A DNA stretch of 40,276 bases, from the NCBI GenBank assembly GCA_902557215.1, contig CACDZM010000009.1, forward strand, positions 1-40,276. Direction: 5' to 3'. Position numbers and translations under genes: made by a program. This DNA is from an uncultured Pelagibacteraceae bacterium. GTDB taxonomy: Bacteria > Pseudomonadota > Alphaproteobacteria > Pelagibacterales > Pelagibacteraceae. Below the pieces are notes generated by a model. It did not search any database. It worked only from the letters and a program-made list of their open reading frames with translations, and was not told the origin of the DNA. Positions 1-8,108 of the stretch are shown here, piece after piece. Each line of letters opens with the position of its first letter. Position 1 is the stretch's first letter.

Positions 1-81
1 CATTTGAGTAATAAGAGCTAAGTCTTTTGTAGAGGTATCTTCCTCTTTATTTATTACAGGTTTTTTAGATCCGAAAAACAT
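1..81 (-). CDS. 5' end of an unidentified gene, cut by the window edge
   Basis: An open reading frame enters from the left edge on the minus strand. The ATG at 81 gives 27 residues starting MFFGSKKPVINKEED and ending TKDLALITQM. The frame stays open upstream to a stop at 142-144, with a second possible ATG at 129, so the start is uncertain and no clear ribosome binding site separates the two. The gene is divergent from the prepilin peptidase. A short basic head followed by TKDLALITQ loosely resembles the first cytoplasmic segment of PilC/GspF-type pilus platform proteins or the N-terminal part of PilB/GspE ATPases. Either would suit the location, but 27 residues cannot decide this and the identity is left open. 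Confidence 0.5.
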   Translation of the reverse strand, partial: MFFGSKKPVINKEEDTSTKDLALITQM

Positions 82-244
82 AATATTATATTGGCAATTT
101 ATCTCTTTTTTGGTAATTTTACAAAGCATGGAAGTTTTAATCTATTCGCCTAATTTTTACCTTCATATTCAGGATGCTATGATATTTGTTCAGTATTGTA
201 TAGATGGTGTAATAGAAATCGCCTCAAGAATTAGATTATAATCA
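82..244. promoter_or_regulatory. Divergent intergenic region upstream of pilD
   Basis: This is the gap between the leftward partial gene and the rightward pilD mini-operon. It should hold both promoters. No convincing -35/-10 pair was found. A TATAAT at 237-242 lies too close to the GTG at 245 to serve it with a normal leader. It sits in a 10-base perfect palindrome, GATTATAATC (234-243). No RNA gene or repeat is visible. Confidence 0.3.
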
Positions 245-1015
245 GTGTTAATAACTTATATTGCTGTATTTATCCTAGGAAGTTTGTGGGGCAGTTTTAG
301 TAACGTATGTATCTATAGATTACCTGAAGGAGGTAACATAGTTTCTGCTAGATCAGCATGCAGAAGTTGTCAATCAAAGATTAGTTGGTTTGACAACATT
401 CCCTTCATCTCATTTATAATTTTAAAAGGTAAATGTAGAAATTGTGATTTTAAAATACCTTATCAATATTTTTTAGTAGAACTAATAGTTGGTTTAGGAT
501 TTCTCATCTCTTATTATTTTTATGGAATTACTGTTACCACTTTACTACTTTTTATATTAATCATTTTTTTTGTAATTATATTTTTTATAGATTTAAAACA
601 CTTCATAATCCCAAACGAATTAACTTTTCCACTAATGGGAATAGGATTTATAAAATCTTTTGATCCAAATTTGAATCAATATTTATTTCCAAACTATGTA
701 AATTCTTTAATCGGTGGGGTGATTGGATATTTTATTATTTGGATAATAATTTTTGGATATAAAAAATTAAAAAATAAAGAAGGTATGGGATTAGGTGATG
801 CTAAATTATTATCTGCGATTGGTTTTTGGTTTGGATGGATATCTATTCCTTTTATTTTATTTTTTTCTTCATTTATAGCATTGATGTTTACTATTCCGGA
901 TTTAATAAAAAAATCAAAAACAATGTCTTCAAAGATTCCTTTTGGCCCTTATCTTGTACTTGGATGTGTATTATATTTTTTTTTGATTGAACAAATCATA
1001 AAGTTTTTAAATTAA
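245..1015 (+). CDS. pilD: Prepilin peptidase / leader peptidase, A24 family (PilD)
   Basis: This is an integral inner-membrane aspartic protease that cuts the short leader of type IV prepilins and pseudopilins and, in most homologues, N-methylates the new N-terminal residue. The 256-residue length is normal. The N-terminal part has the GSFSNVCIYRLP motif (around residues 17-28) and two CxxC pairs (CRSC and CRNC, around residues 39-66), the zinc-binding cytoplasmic loop of the methylating subtype. Both catalytic aspartates are visible: FIDLKHFIIPN (around residue 115) and GMGLGDAKLL (around residue 180). The rest is hydrophobic helices. Translation starts at GTG 245, which directly precedes the first helix. 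Its likely substrates are the four pseudopilins at 7410-10624. It overlaps the next gene by one base (TAATG), indicating translational coupling. Confidence 0.93.
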   Translation: MLITYIAVFILGSLWGSFSNVCIYRLPEGGNIVSARSACRSCQSKISWFDNIPFISFIILKGKCRNCDFKIPYQYFLVELIVGLGFLISYYFYGITVTTLLLFILIIFFVIIFFIDLKHFIIPNELTFPLMGIGFIKSFDPNLNQYLFPNYVNSLIGGVIGYFIIWIIIFGYKKLKNKEGMGLGDAKLLSAIGFWFGWISIPFILFFSSFIALMFTIPDLIKKSKTMSSKIPFGPYLVLGCVLYFFLIEQIIKFLN

Positions 1016-1728
1016 TGAAGAAATTTTTATACATAATAATAATTTTTTCTATTTCATTTTATTTATCAATTGAATTTATTGGAGATAGATTAATTAAAAA
1101 CAAATTAGAAGAAAATATTTCGAACTCTTTGAATAGAGAAGTATCAATTGATAAACTTAATATTAAATACTTAAGTGGTGAAGCAGATATCTTTGGAATT
1201 CGTTTATTAAATAAAAATTTTGAAGGAGAACTAGCTCGAATTGATACAGTCAAATTAAATTTAGATACGTTATCACTGTACTCTAATAATATAATTATTA
1301 ATAATGTTTTAGTTGAAAATATAAAATTGAATTACTATTTTAATTTTACTGATCAAATAGTCTCTGATAATGTTAGATCGTTAGAAAAAGATCTTAAAAA
1401 TAAAAACTATAGTTCTCAATCTGATAAATATTTTAATATAACGAACCTTGATGCAAAAAATATATCTTTATCTGTGATATCTCCAAATTTAGATATTTCA
1501 AAAACTTTGAAGTTAAATGATTTAAATTTTGATAACATTGGAAATACCAGTGAAAGTAAAAATTATAAGGATGTGTTAAGGGATATATTTAATGATACAT
1601 TTGAATTAGTAAAAGAAAAAGCTTTAAGTGAAGATTTTTTAAACAAACTTGAAAATTTTGACCCTAAACAAATTGAAAATAAAATAAAAGACAAGCTTAA
1701 AAATAAACTTAAAAAACTAGTCGAGTGA
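1015..1728 (+). CDS. Membrane-anchored AsmA-like protein, function unknown
   Basis: The 237-residue protein has one N-terminal hydrophobic helix (residues 3-20) followed by a hydrophilic, presumably periplasmic, region. Residues 25-105 follow the AsmA/DUF748 pattern: a helix ending in LNREVSIDKLNIKYLSGE, then strands with alternating hydrophobic residues and a DTVKLNLDTLSLYSNNIII segment leading to a second NVLVENIKLNY unit. The C-terminal 60 residues are highly charged and probably helical. AsmA-like proteins are linked to lipid transport or outer-membrane homeostasis, but this is a short, divergent version with only the N-terminal unit, so that function is not assured. It is coupled to pilD upstream by one base and to the next gene by GTGA, suggesting a role in envelope or pilus assembly. 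Confidence 0.72.
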   Translation: MKKFLYIIIIFSISFYLSIEFIGDRLIKNKLEENISNSLNREVSIDKLNIKYLSGEADIFGIRLLNKNFEGELARIDTVKLNLDTLSLYSNNIIINNVLVENIKLNYYFNFTDQIVSDNVRSLEKDLKNKNYSSQSDKYFNITNLDAKNISLSVISPNLDISKTLKLNDLNFDNIGNTSESKNYKDVLRDIFNDTFELVKEKALSEDFLNKLENFDPKQIENKIKDKLKNKLKKLVE

Positions 1729-1925
1729 ATACCTTTTTATTTATAAATATTATCATTTCTGCTTTAAATATCTTTATCTTAGCTTACGCTTATTCACTTA
1801 AATTCTTTCCAAAAAAATGGAGAAAAAAAGTTAATCAAGATACATTAGTAGGTTTAGCAATTATTTTTTTTACGATGCTGACAATGTTTGTTTGGATAAT
1901 ATATTTTTATATTAGACTATTTTAA
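1725..1925 (+). CDS. Small two-helix membrane protein, unknown function
   Basis: The 66-residue protein has two predicted transmembrane helices (residues 3-26 and 41-64) joined by a basic loop, KFFPKKWRKKVNQD, which the positive-inside rule puts in the cytoplasm. It starts at GTG 1725 inside the stop of the previous gene (GTGA overlap), the best evidence that it is a real gene. Its 3' end overlaps the convergent pilY1 by four bases. No family is recognised. It is probably a minor partner of the AsmA-like protein or the prepilin peptidase. Confidence 0.6.
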   Translation: MNTFLFINIIISALNIFILAYAYSLKFFPKKWRKKVNQDTLVGLAIIFFTMLTMFVWIIYFYIRLF

Positions 1926-4900
1926 AAACTACTATCTCTCCATCCACCTTTATTAGTTATTATATCTCCAGGTATGGAAAGTATTGAAAATAGTGTATCC
2001 TCATCATCAGCCGGCCCTGCAACATTGGCAAATAATTTATCACTGAAAACAACAAGTTCTGACAATATACCCTCTCTTACATATGCGCAGGCATTTGCAT
2101 TTGGATTTTGCACATCTCCTGGTGTTTCTAACTGTAATTCAGTAGCATTATTAGTTCCACATTCATCATCAGCAGCACATATAAATGCATGTCCTTGGTT
2201 ACAGATATCTTGGATAGGTGGTTGATAAACCGGATAATAAACCTTACCTTTAAACAAAGTAGGAGATGCTGATGCTTTTCTGAATGTTCTTATAGGGTAA
2301 AAGTTTCCACCACTATCTTTTTCGAGATGTATAACCCAGGCTTGCTTAGCTTCAGGTATAGGACAATTTACATCGCCAGTATTTCCAGTAACATTTAAAC
2401 AACTGTCTGTAGCACCTTTATTATCAATACTGCTTGCATCATTAGCACCTGCATGTGCTTTTTTTATAAATTCAGGATTTATTTGTATATTCTCTCCACC
2501 AGTGCCTGCTGTACCGGTAGTTACAGTCGATGATGTTGAAACAGCTTTTGGAATAGTTACATTATTGAGATGTTTCCAATATGGATAATGTTTATCTTGT
2601 ATACCATATAGAATATTATCGACGTCAACAGAACGATTACCGAGATCTATAAAGTTACCCGTTGAACCAAACAACCAAAAACCTCCATCGCTCACCCCTA
2701 AACCTGCATCCATTGAAAAATAAGAATATCTAGCATTTGCTTCATTAGCGTCCAATCTAAACAGTGTTGTTTGATCATAAAGTTCTGTCTGGTCTGGTAT
2801 TAATTTACCATCTTCGAACCCTTGAGTGTTGCTAGATAAATTAATCTTTGTAATTTTACCCTCTAGATCATTTATGTAAACAAGTGCACCTCTCCACGGT
2901 ATATTTGGTGCAGTGTCTGGAGTAATAACTACAGGGCTCGCTGGAACAGCATTTGTAATATCACTTCCATTTGGAGTTTCTTCTTTGTTTGTACCAAAAT
3001 ATAAACCTCGAGGTGATGTATCTACAATATGTATTGGTCCTGCATTAGCCTCTGCTCCGTGCAACAATCCTGGTAAGCCGTCACCATGTGACTCAAGATC
3101 AACTAAGAAAAGTGCAGACCCTCCACACTTATCACCCTTACTCATACCAGCACCAAGTATCGCTACATATTTATCTTTATCAAGAGTACTATCTGTACTT
3201 GAAGGTATTCTAGCTATTTTCGGAGTTGACCATGTTTCTCCAAGCTTAGAATAATCATAACCAATCGGATCTGTACCTGAAGCACCTAGACAGGCAGTTA
3301 TAGTAATTTGATTTGATAGTGAAGGTTCTATCTCTGAAGGACTGACGTTGAAAGTTTTTGCACTACTAAAAGTTACTTTTAATAAACCCCCTCCTGCACC
3401 GTCATCAACTATTTCAGAAGTTATAGGAATAGGAGTACTTCCTTCAAATGCACTCAATAAACCGTCAGGAATAGTTCCTCCAACATCAATACCAAGATCA
3501 ATTTCAGGGAAGTGAAAACTAGAACCTCTGTAACAAGAATTTGTTCCATTATCTCTAAAATCAGTAGTACTTTGACATGGAGCAATTTCATTTTGTCTTT
3601 CAAAACTGTCAGGACCATCTGCTTCATAAGCCTCATTATAATTACTTTGAGCCATATCTCCCTCCGCTGACTGAAGTAATGATGATGATGTAGAATTATA
3701 ATCATATTGTCTTATATCTCCAAGATGGTCAGAAACTAAAACTCTTGATTTTATTCTATCATTATAAATTGAAAACATATGAACTGGTTGATAAGGATCA
3801 GTGACTTGAAGCACAGAAAATCCAGGACCACCTCTTCCATACGGGACGAACAATACAGTTTGCCAACTTTTAGACTCATCTGGTTCAGGTTTACCATTGG
3901 CCCCTATTTTAAAACCATAAGTAAATATATCATGGACTACTGGGGATCCATCAACACCAAAGATAGGATTAGTTCCACCGGTGTTATTTTCTCCAACTTT
4001 ACCATCATAATCCGCATTTATAATTTGTGGTAATTGCATTGCAATAAATGGAGGTATGAAACCCCAAATTTCCTTACCGTCTTTAGCTAATATAGCATGA
4101 AGTATTCCGCTATTAGAACCAGCATATATAACATTATCTCTGTTTGCATTAGCTGCCATGAAACTTTGATACCCGTTTTTAGCTCTCCAATAAGCCTCCT
4201 CGTTAGTTCCTGAAAAATTGGTAGTCATCTCTGGAGGTCCTACTTCTATTAATTGTGAATGATAAATATCCCCCATAACATGCTCTCTTACCTCTTCAAT
4301 AGCTCCACAATCACCTGAATAATTAAAATAATCATTACCTTTCATAAATAAAATTATTCCATTAGTTTCATCGCCCAAAAAGGCATTTGCACCTTCTGTT
4401 GTACAATCCGAAGTTCCATCGGCTTTGTGATAATCTGGAATTGTATAACCTAAGTAATCAAATAAAACTTTTATTTGATCTGCGTTATCTGTATTAAAGT
4501 TATCAGGTGTACCTTCTCCATAATTAGTACTCGGAATGGCCGACCAAAGGTTTCTCCCATCTGCTTCAGCTCCCTTTTTAGACAGTGTTTTAAGTTCAAC
4601 GGCCGCACTCCAATTATCAGCTTCAGTAAGCGCATGTGTAACCTCTCCTTTAGAGTCGATAGATTTTCTTAAAATTGTTCCTTTCCACTCTCCAAACTGT
4701 TCATAAGAAAATTGTGCTTGATATAAAGACCCACCCTCTTCAATTGTTGCCGTAATAGATGGAGCGGTAAATGCTAATCTGTCAGCGATGATTTGTCGTA
4801 TTTTTGCGGTTAAAGTTGTTTTTAAATCCTCTGGGGTAAGAGCTACGATGGCTCTTTCGCAATCATCATCTGCAGCACAAGCTGCTGCATCAGCTGCATC

Positions 4901-6820
4901 ACTTGTACCTATTCTTGAAAGTTCATGAAACCTATTAAGATTTTCACCTGTAATTCCACCGCCATAGGCAACATAAAGTGATTTAACTCCTTTTTTTCTT
5001 AATTTTTCCATTAAGCCTGCTGCACTACCTGCCTGACCTAAAACACCAGTATTTTTCATAGCTCCATCACCAATGACTATGACATAATTTAACTGACACT
5101 CAGCTTCGCTATTTACTAATTGCCCTCCAGCATTTTCATCAAAAAAATAATCATGCGCAAGTTGTGCGAATGCATTAGCGTCTGTTCCCCATGCCATTCC
5201 CAATGGTATAAAAACGTCCATTATCTGATTTGCACCGGCTGGACTGATTGCAACATTTAAACATCCATCTACATGACATATCGTGCTTGTTCCATTTGGA
5301 TGCTGATTGGCTGCTGTGCCTGAGTTCTCTTGACTAACATTTAAAACATCAATTGTCGATTCTACTCCAGCCTCGTCTGTTACAGTTTGTTGACTTACTG
5401 AAGATGATATTGCAGAGTTAGTACCTCCCCAACCTCCGTAATAATTACAATCATTGTTGAAATGGCAATAACGGCCCCCTCTCGATCCCCTTCTTCCTTG
5501 GTTTTCTCCTGCATTCCAGTGACCGAAACCAAAATGAGCTCCCGTTGTAAGAGTGGTGTCACTAACAATTGCTTGTATTGCTTGCTTTACACCATCCCAT
5601 CTTCTAACTCTTGGACCTCCCATATTTTGAAGCCAAGCGCTATCTCTATCTGCATCTGTAAAAAGATCTTCATCAAATACATCCACATAACCACGCCCTG
5701 ATGCAGTTAAAATTCTTGTGTTACCTGGATTTGCAATGCTTCTAACAAAATTAAGTCCCCAGGGTCGATCAAATTTAACATCATCGGCATCTATAGTGGC
5801 AGGAGTACCTGTACCAATATTTTTAGAAATATCTCTAAAACCTCTTCCTATACCTGTAACGACTGTGCAAGTTGTGTCCGTTAAAGTTAATTTTTGTATT
5901 GCGTGTTGTATGCCGCTTGAAATATATATTGTGTTACTATCATCAAGTGAAACTTCAACTCCGGTAGCATGCATTCTTTGTGTCCGTGGTGATGGACTAT
6001 TTTCATCCTCGCATCTTCTAACTTCAGCTCCAATATTATAAGCGTTACCTACTTGTGTCAGAGTGAGTCCAACTAAATGACCATTTCTACTGTCAGAAAT
6101 ATAAAATATAGTTCCCTCATTGTTAACACTTATTCTACTTCCAAACTTCGTGATATCTTGACCACCAAAATTTTGTAATTCACATCGCAAGGTATTCAAA
6201 TTACATGATTTAAAATAACCGCTTCTATTTCTAAATCCACTACCAGAAAAAAAGAGATAAGGAGTGCCACCTATAACCTTAATATCAAAATCATTCACCC
6301 TTGATCCTGCTGGTCCAGCTATAGCATATCTGCAAGTACGGCCATTTTCAGTAAAGCCAAAAATATAATTCCTTGTTCTATTTATCCTGCTATTTACAAA
6401 AATTGTGTTTGCACCATTTAAATTTTGTATAAATTTTACTGTAGAAACTTTCCTTAAATTTTGCCTTGCTATGCCTCTAGTGCCATCCACTTCAGTGCCA
6501 CATCCTGCATTTGGAATACGTCTAATATTAAAAGTTCTATCTCTGGTACCATCGGTATTATATCTCAATAAACCGCCAATTGCTCTTCTTGCATTTTGTC
6601 CAATCAAAATTCTATCTTGTGAGTCAAGTGCAACTCCTGTTGATTGCCCAAGTCCGTCTGTTCCAATCCACCTACCCATACTGGCAGAACTATCAACCAA
6701 AAATAAAATATTTGCAGGCACATCACCTTCTCCAGCACCAGGTGGAACAGGTTTTGCATTAGCATTATTAGTTAAAATTAATGTAATGAAAAATATAAAT
6801 ATTTTTAGTGTCTTTAACAT
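1922..6820 (-). CDS. pilY1: PilY1-type pilus tip adhesin with vWA domain and C-terminal beta-propeller
   Basis: This is a secreted type IV pilus tip and biogenesis protein of 1632 residues, large for the family. A signal peptide ends near NNANA (about residue 22). A vWA domain opens with the MIDAS loop D43-S-S-A-S47 and appears to resume at about 404-680, with RRWDGVKQAIQAIV as its first helix and YVIVIGDGAM as the later MIDAS strand (D585). Residues 55-395 between them look like an extra NHL-type propeller. The PilC/PilY1 propeller starts at about 845 with MGDIYHSQLIEVGPP and IYAGSNSGILHAI. Many cysteines suit an exported, disulphide-bonded protein. A possible Ca2+ loop is NADYDGKVGENN. It ends the pilus gene run, three bases after the 170-residue gene. 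By analogy it would carry adhesion or surface sensing and promote pilus extension with the minor pilins. Confidence 0.88.
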   Translation of the reverse strand: MLKTLKIFIFFITLILTNNANAKPVPPGAGEGDVPANILFLVDSSASMGRWIGTDGLGQSTGVALDSQDRILIGQNARRAIGGLLRYNTDGTRDRTFNIRRIPNAGCGTEVDGTRGIARQNLRKVSTVKFIQNLNGANTIFVNSRINRTRNYIFGFTENGRTCRYAIAGPAGSRVNDFDIKVIGGTPYLFFSGSGFRNRSGYFKSCNLNTLRCELQNFGGQDITKFGSRISVNNEGTIFYISDSRNGHLVGLTLTQVGNAYNIGAEVRRCEDENSPSPRTQRMHATGVEVSLDDSNTIYISSGIQHAIQKLTLTDTTCTVVTGIGRGFRDISKNIGTGTPATIDADDVKFDRPWGLNFVRSIANPGNTRILTASGRGYVDVFDEDLFTDADRDSAWLQNMGGPRVRRWDGVKQAIQAIVSDTTLTTGAHFGFGHWNAGENQGRRGSRGGRYCHFNNDCNYYGGWGGTNSAISSSVSQQTVTDEAGVESTIDVLNVSQENSGTAANQHPNGTSTICHVDGCLNVAISPAGANQIMDVFIPLGMAWGTDANAFAQLAHDYFFDENAGGQLVNSEAECQLNYVIVIGDGAMKNTGVLGQAGSAAGLMEKLRKKGVKSLYVAYGGGITGENLNRFHELSRIGTSDAADAAACAADDDCERAIVALTPEDLKTTLTAKIRQIIADRLAFTAPSITATIEEGGSLYQAQFSYEQFGEWKGTILRKSIDSKGEVTHALTEADNWSAAVELKTLSKKGAEADGRNLWSAIPSTNYGEGTPDNFNTDNADQIKVLFDYLGYTIPDYHKADGTSDCTTEGANAFLGDETNGIILFMKGNDYFNYSGDCGAIEEVREHVMGDIYHSQLIEVGPPEMTTNFSGTNEEAYWRAKNGYQSFMAANANRDNVIYAGSNSGILHAILAKDGKEIWGFIPPFIAMQLPQIINADYDGKVGENNTGGTNPIFGVDGSPVVHDIFTYGFKIGANGKPEPDESKSWQTVLFVPYGRGGPGFSVLQVTDPYQPVHMFSIYNDRIKSRVLVSDHLGDIRQYDYNSTSSSLLQSAEGDMAQSNYNEAYEADGPDSFERQNEIAPCQSTTDFRDNGTNSCYRGSSFHFPEIDLGIDVGGTIPDGLLSAFEGSTPIPITSEIVDDGAGGGLLKVTFSSAKTFNVSPSEIEPSLSNQITITACLGASGTDPIGYDYSKLGETWSTPKIARIPSSTDSTLDKDKYVAILGAGMSKGDKCGGSALFLVDLESHGDGLPGLLHGAEANAGPIHIVDTSPRGLYFGTNKEETPNGSDITNAVPASPVVITPDTAPNIPWRGALVYINDLEGKITKINLSSNTQGFEDGKLIPDQTELYDQTTLFRLDANEANARYSYFSMDAGLGVSDGGFWLFGSTGNFIDLGNRSVDVDNILYGIQDKHYPYWKHLNNVTIPKAVSTSSTVTTGTAGTGGENIQINPEFIKKAHAGANDASSIDNKGATDSCLNVTGNTGDVNCPIPEAKQAWVIHLEKDSGGNFYPIRTFRKASASPTLFKGKVYYPVYQPPIQDICNQGHAFICAADDECGTNNATELQLETPGDVQNPNANACAYVREGILSELVVFSDKLFANVAGPADDEDTLFSILSIPGDIITNKGGWRDSSF

Positions 6821-6823
6821 AAT

Positions 6824-7336
6824 CTATTGAATGAAATCTATAACCTGCTCTCCAATTGTGTTATTTAGCATTTTTACATTTGTAATTTTTAGAACTTCCA
6901 CTATTTCACCCCTTAGTTCCATTTTAGTATAGTATACTAATAAATTACCAATACTTAAATCTTTAAAACCTTTCCAACTTTCCCCCTTAGCATCTTCACC
7001 TGGATCTTTAATATTAAATTTTGTAAATTCATAAATTTCATTATTAAATTCTTCATCTACTGAGGTTAATATTATTCCAGCAACTTTGTTGTCATAAATG
7101 ATAACTTCAAGATCAGCATTTTCAAGTTTAGATCCCTCACAATAATCGATAGCTGCTGCCAAATATTTTACAGAGGCTTCTTTTTCATAAAGATCGGCAT
7201 TGTGCGCATCTAGAAATTCAAACTTAGTTTGAGCGGTATTTATTGAAGTTCCAATTGGTACCTGAAGCAAATCACAAGCAAATACAGGGCTTGAAAAAAA
7301 TAGAAATAATAAAATTTTTATAAAGATTCTTTTCAC
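6824..7336 (-). CDS. Secreted protein of unknown function, paired with pilY1
   Basis: The 170-residue protein begins with a clear signal sequence (MKRIFIKILLFLFF). It could be cleaved after the alanine of SPVFA, or at a weak lipobox (VFAC), in which case Cys21 would be lipidated. The mature part is acidic, mixed alpha/beta, with a second Cys near residue 69 that could pair with Cys21 if that is not lipidated. The start is GTG 7336; no ATG lies nearby in frame. It sits three bases before pilY1 and 73 bases after pilX, behind a near-consensus promoter at 7343-7371, so these two genes can be expressed apart from the minor pilins. No family is recognised. Position suggests a periplasmic chaperone, partner or pilotin for PilY1 or the minor pilins, by inference only. 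Confidence 0.7.
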   Translation of the reverse strand: MKRIFIKILLFLFFSSPVFACDLLQVPIGTSINTAQTKFEFLDAHNADLYEKEASVKYLAAAIDYCEGSKLENADLEVIIYDNKVAGIILTSVDEEFNNEIYEFTKFNIKDPGEDAKGESWKGFKDLSIGNLLVYYTKMELRGEIVEVLKITNVKMLNNTIGEQVIDFIQ

Positions 7337-7342
7337 AATAAA

Positions 7343-7371
7343 ATTATAAATAGAATAGATTATTATTTCAA
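7343..7371 (-). promoter_or_regulatory. Putative sigma70 promoter for the 170-aa gene and pilY1
   Basis: Read on the minus strand, TTGAAA (7371-7366) is followed after exactly 17 bases by TATAAT (7348-7343). Six bases then lead to the GTG start at 7336, which puts the expected transcription start at or next to the start codon. That geometry implies a leaderless message. This is the best promoter match in the window, though AT-rich DNA produces chance hits. Confidence 0.5.
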
Positions 7372-7409
7372 CAGGTGAAGATGATCATTTTAAGTATTAT
7401 TTAATAAAA

Positions 7410-8108
7410 CTAATGGGCTAAAATTATGATCTTTTCAAGTGGAACTAATATCTGGGGATTATTTGCATTTCCCATCATGCCACAGCCATAAATTTTATAT
7501 GCGGTTCCTTTTTTCTGGGAAGTCGTAGAGGTTTTCTTTAGGCTCATTCCTGATCCTTTAAAGACAGAGGTGCCAGAGTTAACAGAAAAAAATTCATATC
7601 TAAATTTTTGGATGAAGTCTTCCTCTTTTTCAAATGCATCTTCTCTTTTGTCTGCAACGTCAATAGAAGTTAAAGCACCTTTTTTTTCCTCTGAAAAAAT
7701 TGGCGCAATTAAGTCATAAAAGCTTTGATCTTGAAGCTGTTCTACCACTTGAAAAGATGCTTCCCTAGACAAATTCCTAAAACTTCTATAACAAGGAGTC
7801 TGTTCTGGTGCATCATCATCTGCCACTCCATCATTATTTATATCTCCATTTCTTGGAATATACCTTTGAGCTCTTTGTCTTACTCCTGATGAGTCAACTG
7901 GGCCCATCATTTTATCAATTAAACTTTTTTCTGCCTGCATTAAGGCAGTTTCAGCAACATAAAATGCTTGTTGATAGTGGTCGCTACTATTATTACCTTC
8001 ATGATCTGAGGATGCTATTACAACTAAGCCACCACCCATTAGAGACATCACAAGTAAAAGCACCAAGGATAACACTAAAGCAAAACCTTTTTGTTTATTC
8101 TTAATCAT
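7410..8108 (-). CDS. pilX: Minor pilin / pilus assembly protein PilX
   Basis: This is a type IV pseudopilin thought to sit with PilV, PilW and FimT in the tip complex that primes pilus assembly and carries PilY1. The N-terminus MIKNKQKG|FALVLSLVLLL is a short basic leader ending in Gly and followed by Phe, as cut by PilD. The usual Glu5 is absent, which is typical of PilX. The next segment, VIASSDHEGNN followed by YQQAFYVAETALMQAEKSL, is the PilX N-terminal family pattern. The length is 232 residues. A Cys-containing soluble domain follows, with an acidic N/D-rich loop (GDINNDGVADDD) that could bind calcium. It overlaps pilW by ATGA and ends 73 bases before the next gene, so it closes the minor pilin run. 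Confidence 0.85.
   Translation of the reverse strand: MIKNKQKGFALVLSLVLLLVMSLMGGGLVVIASSDHEGNNSSDHYQQAFYVAETALMQAEKSLIDKMMGPVDSSGVRQRAQRYIPRNGDINNDGVADDDAPEQTPCYRSFRNLSREASFQVVEQLQDQSFYDLIAPIFSEEKKGALTSIDVADKREDAFEKEEDFIQKFRYEFFSVNSGTSVFKGSGMSLKKTSTTSQKKGTAYKIYGCGMMGNANNPQILVPLEKIIILAH

Noticed and set aside
3454-3705. 83-residue frame within pilY1 on the same strand
   Set aside because: It is a shifted frame of the pilY1 coding sequence; the pilY1 frame itself is unbroken, so there is no frameshift.
1974-6830. Several open frames opposite pilY1 (for example 2913-3254, 5718-6041, 6405-6830)
   Set aside because: All are antisense to a continuous 1632-residue gene with clear domains. They arise from its relatively GC-rich codons.
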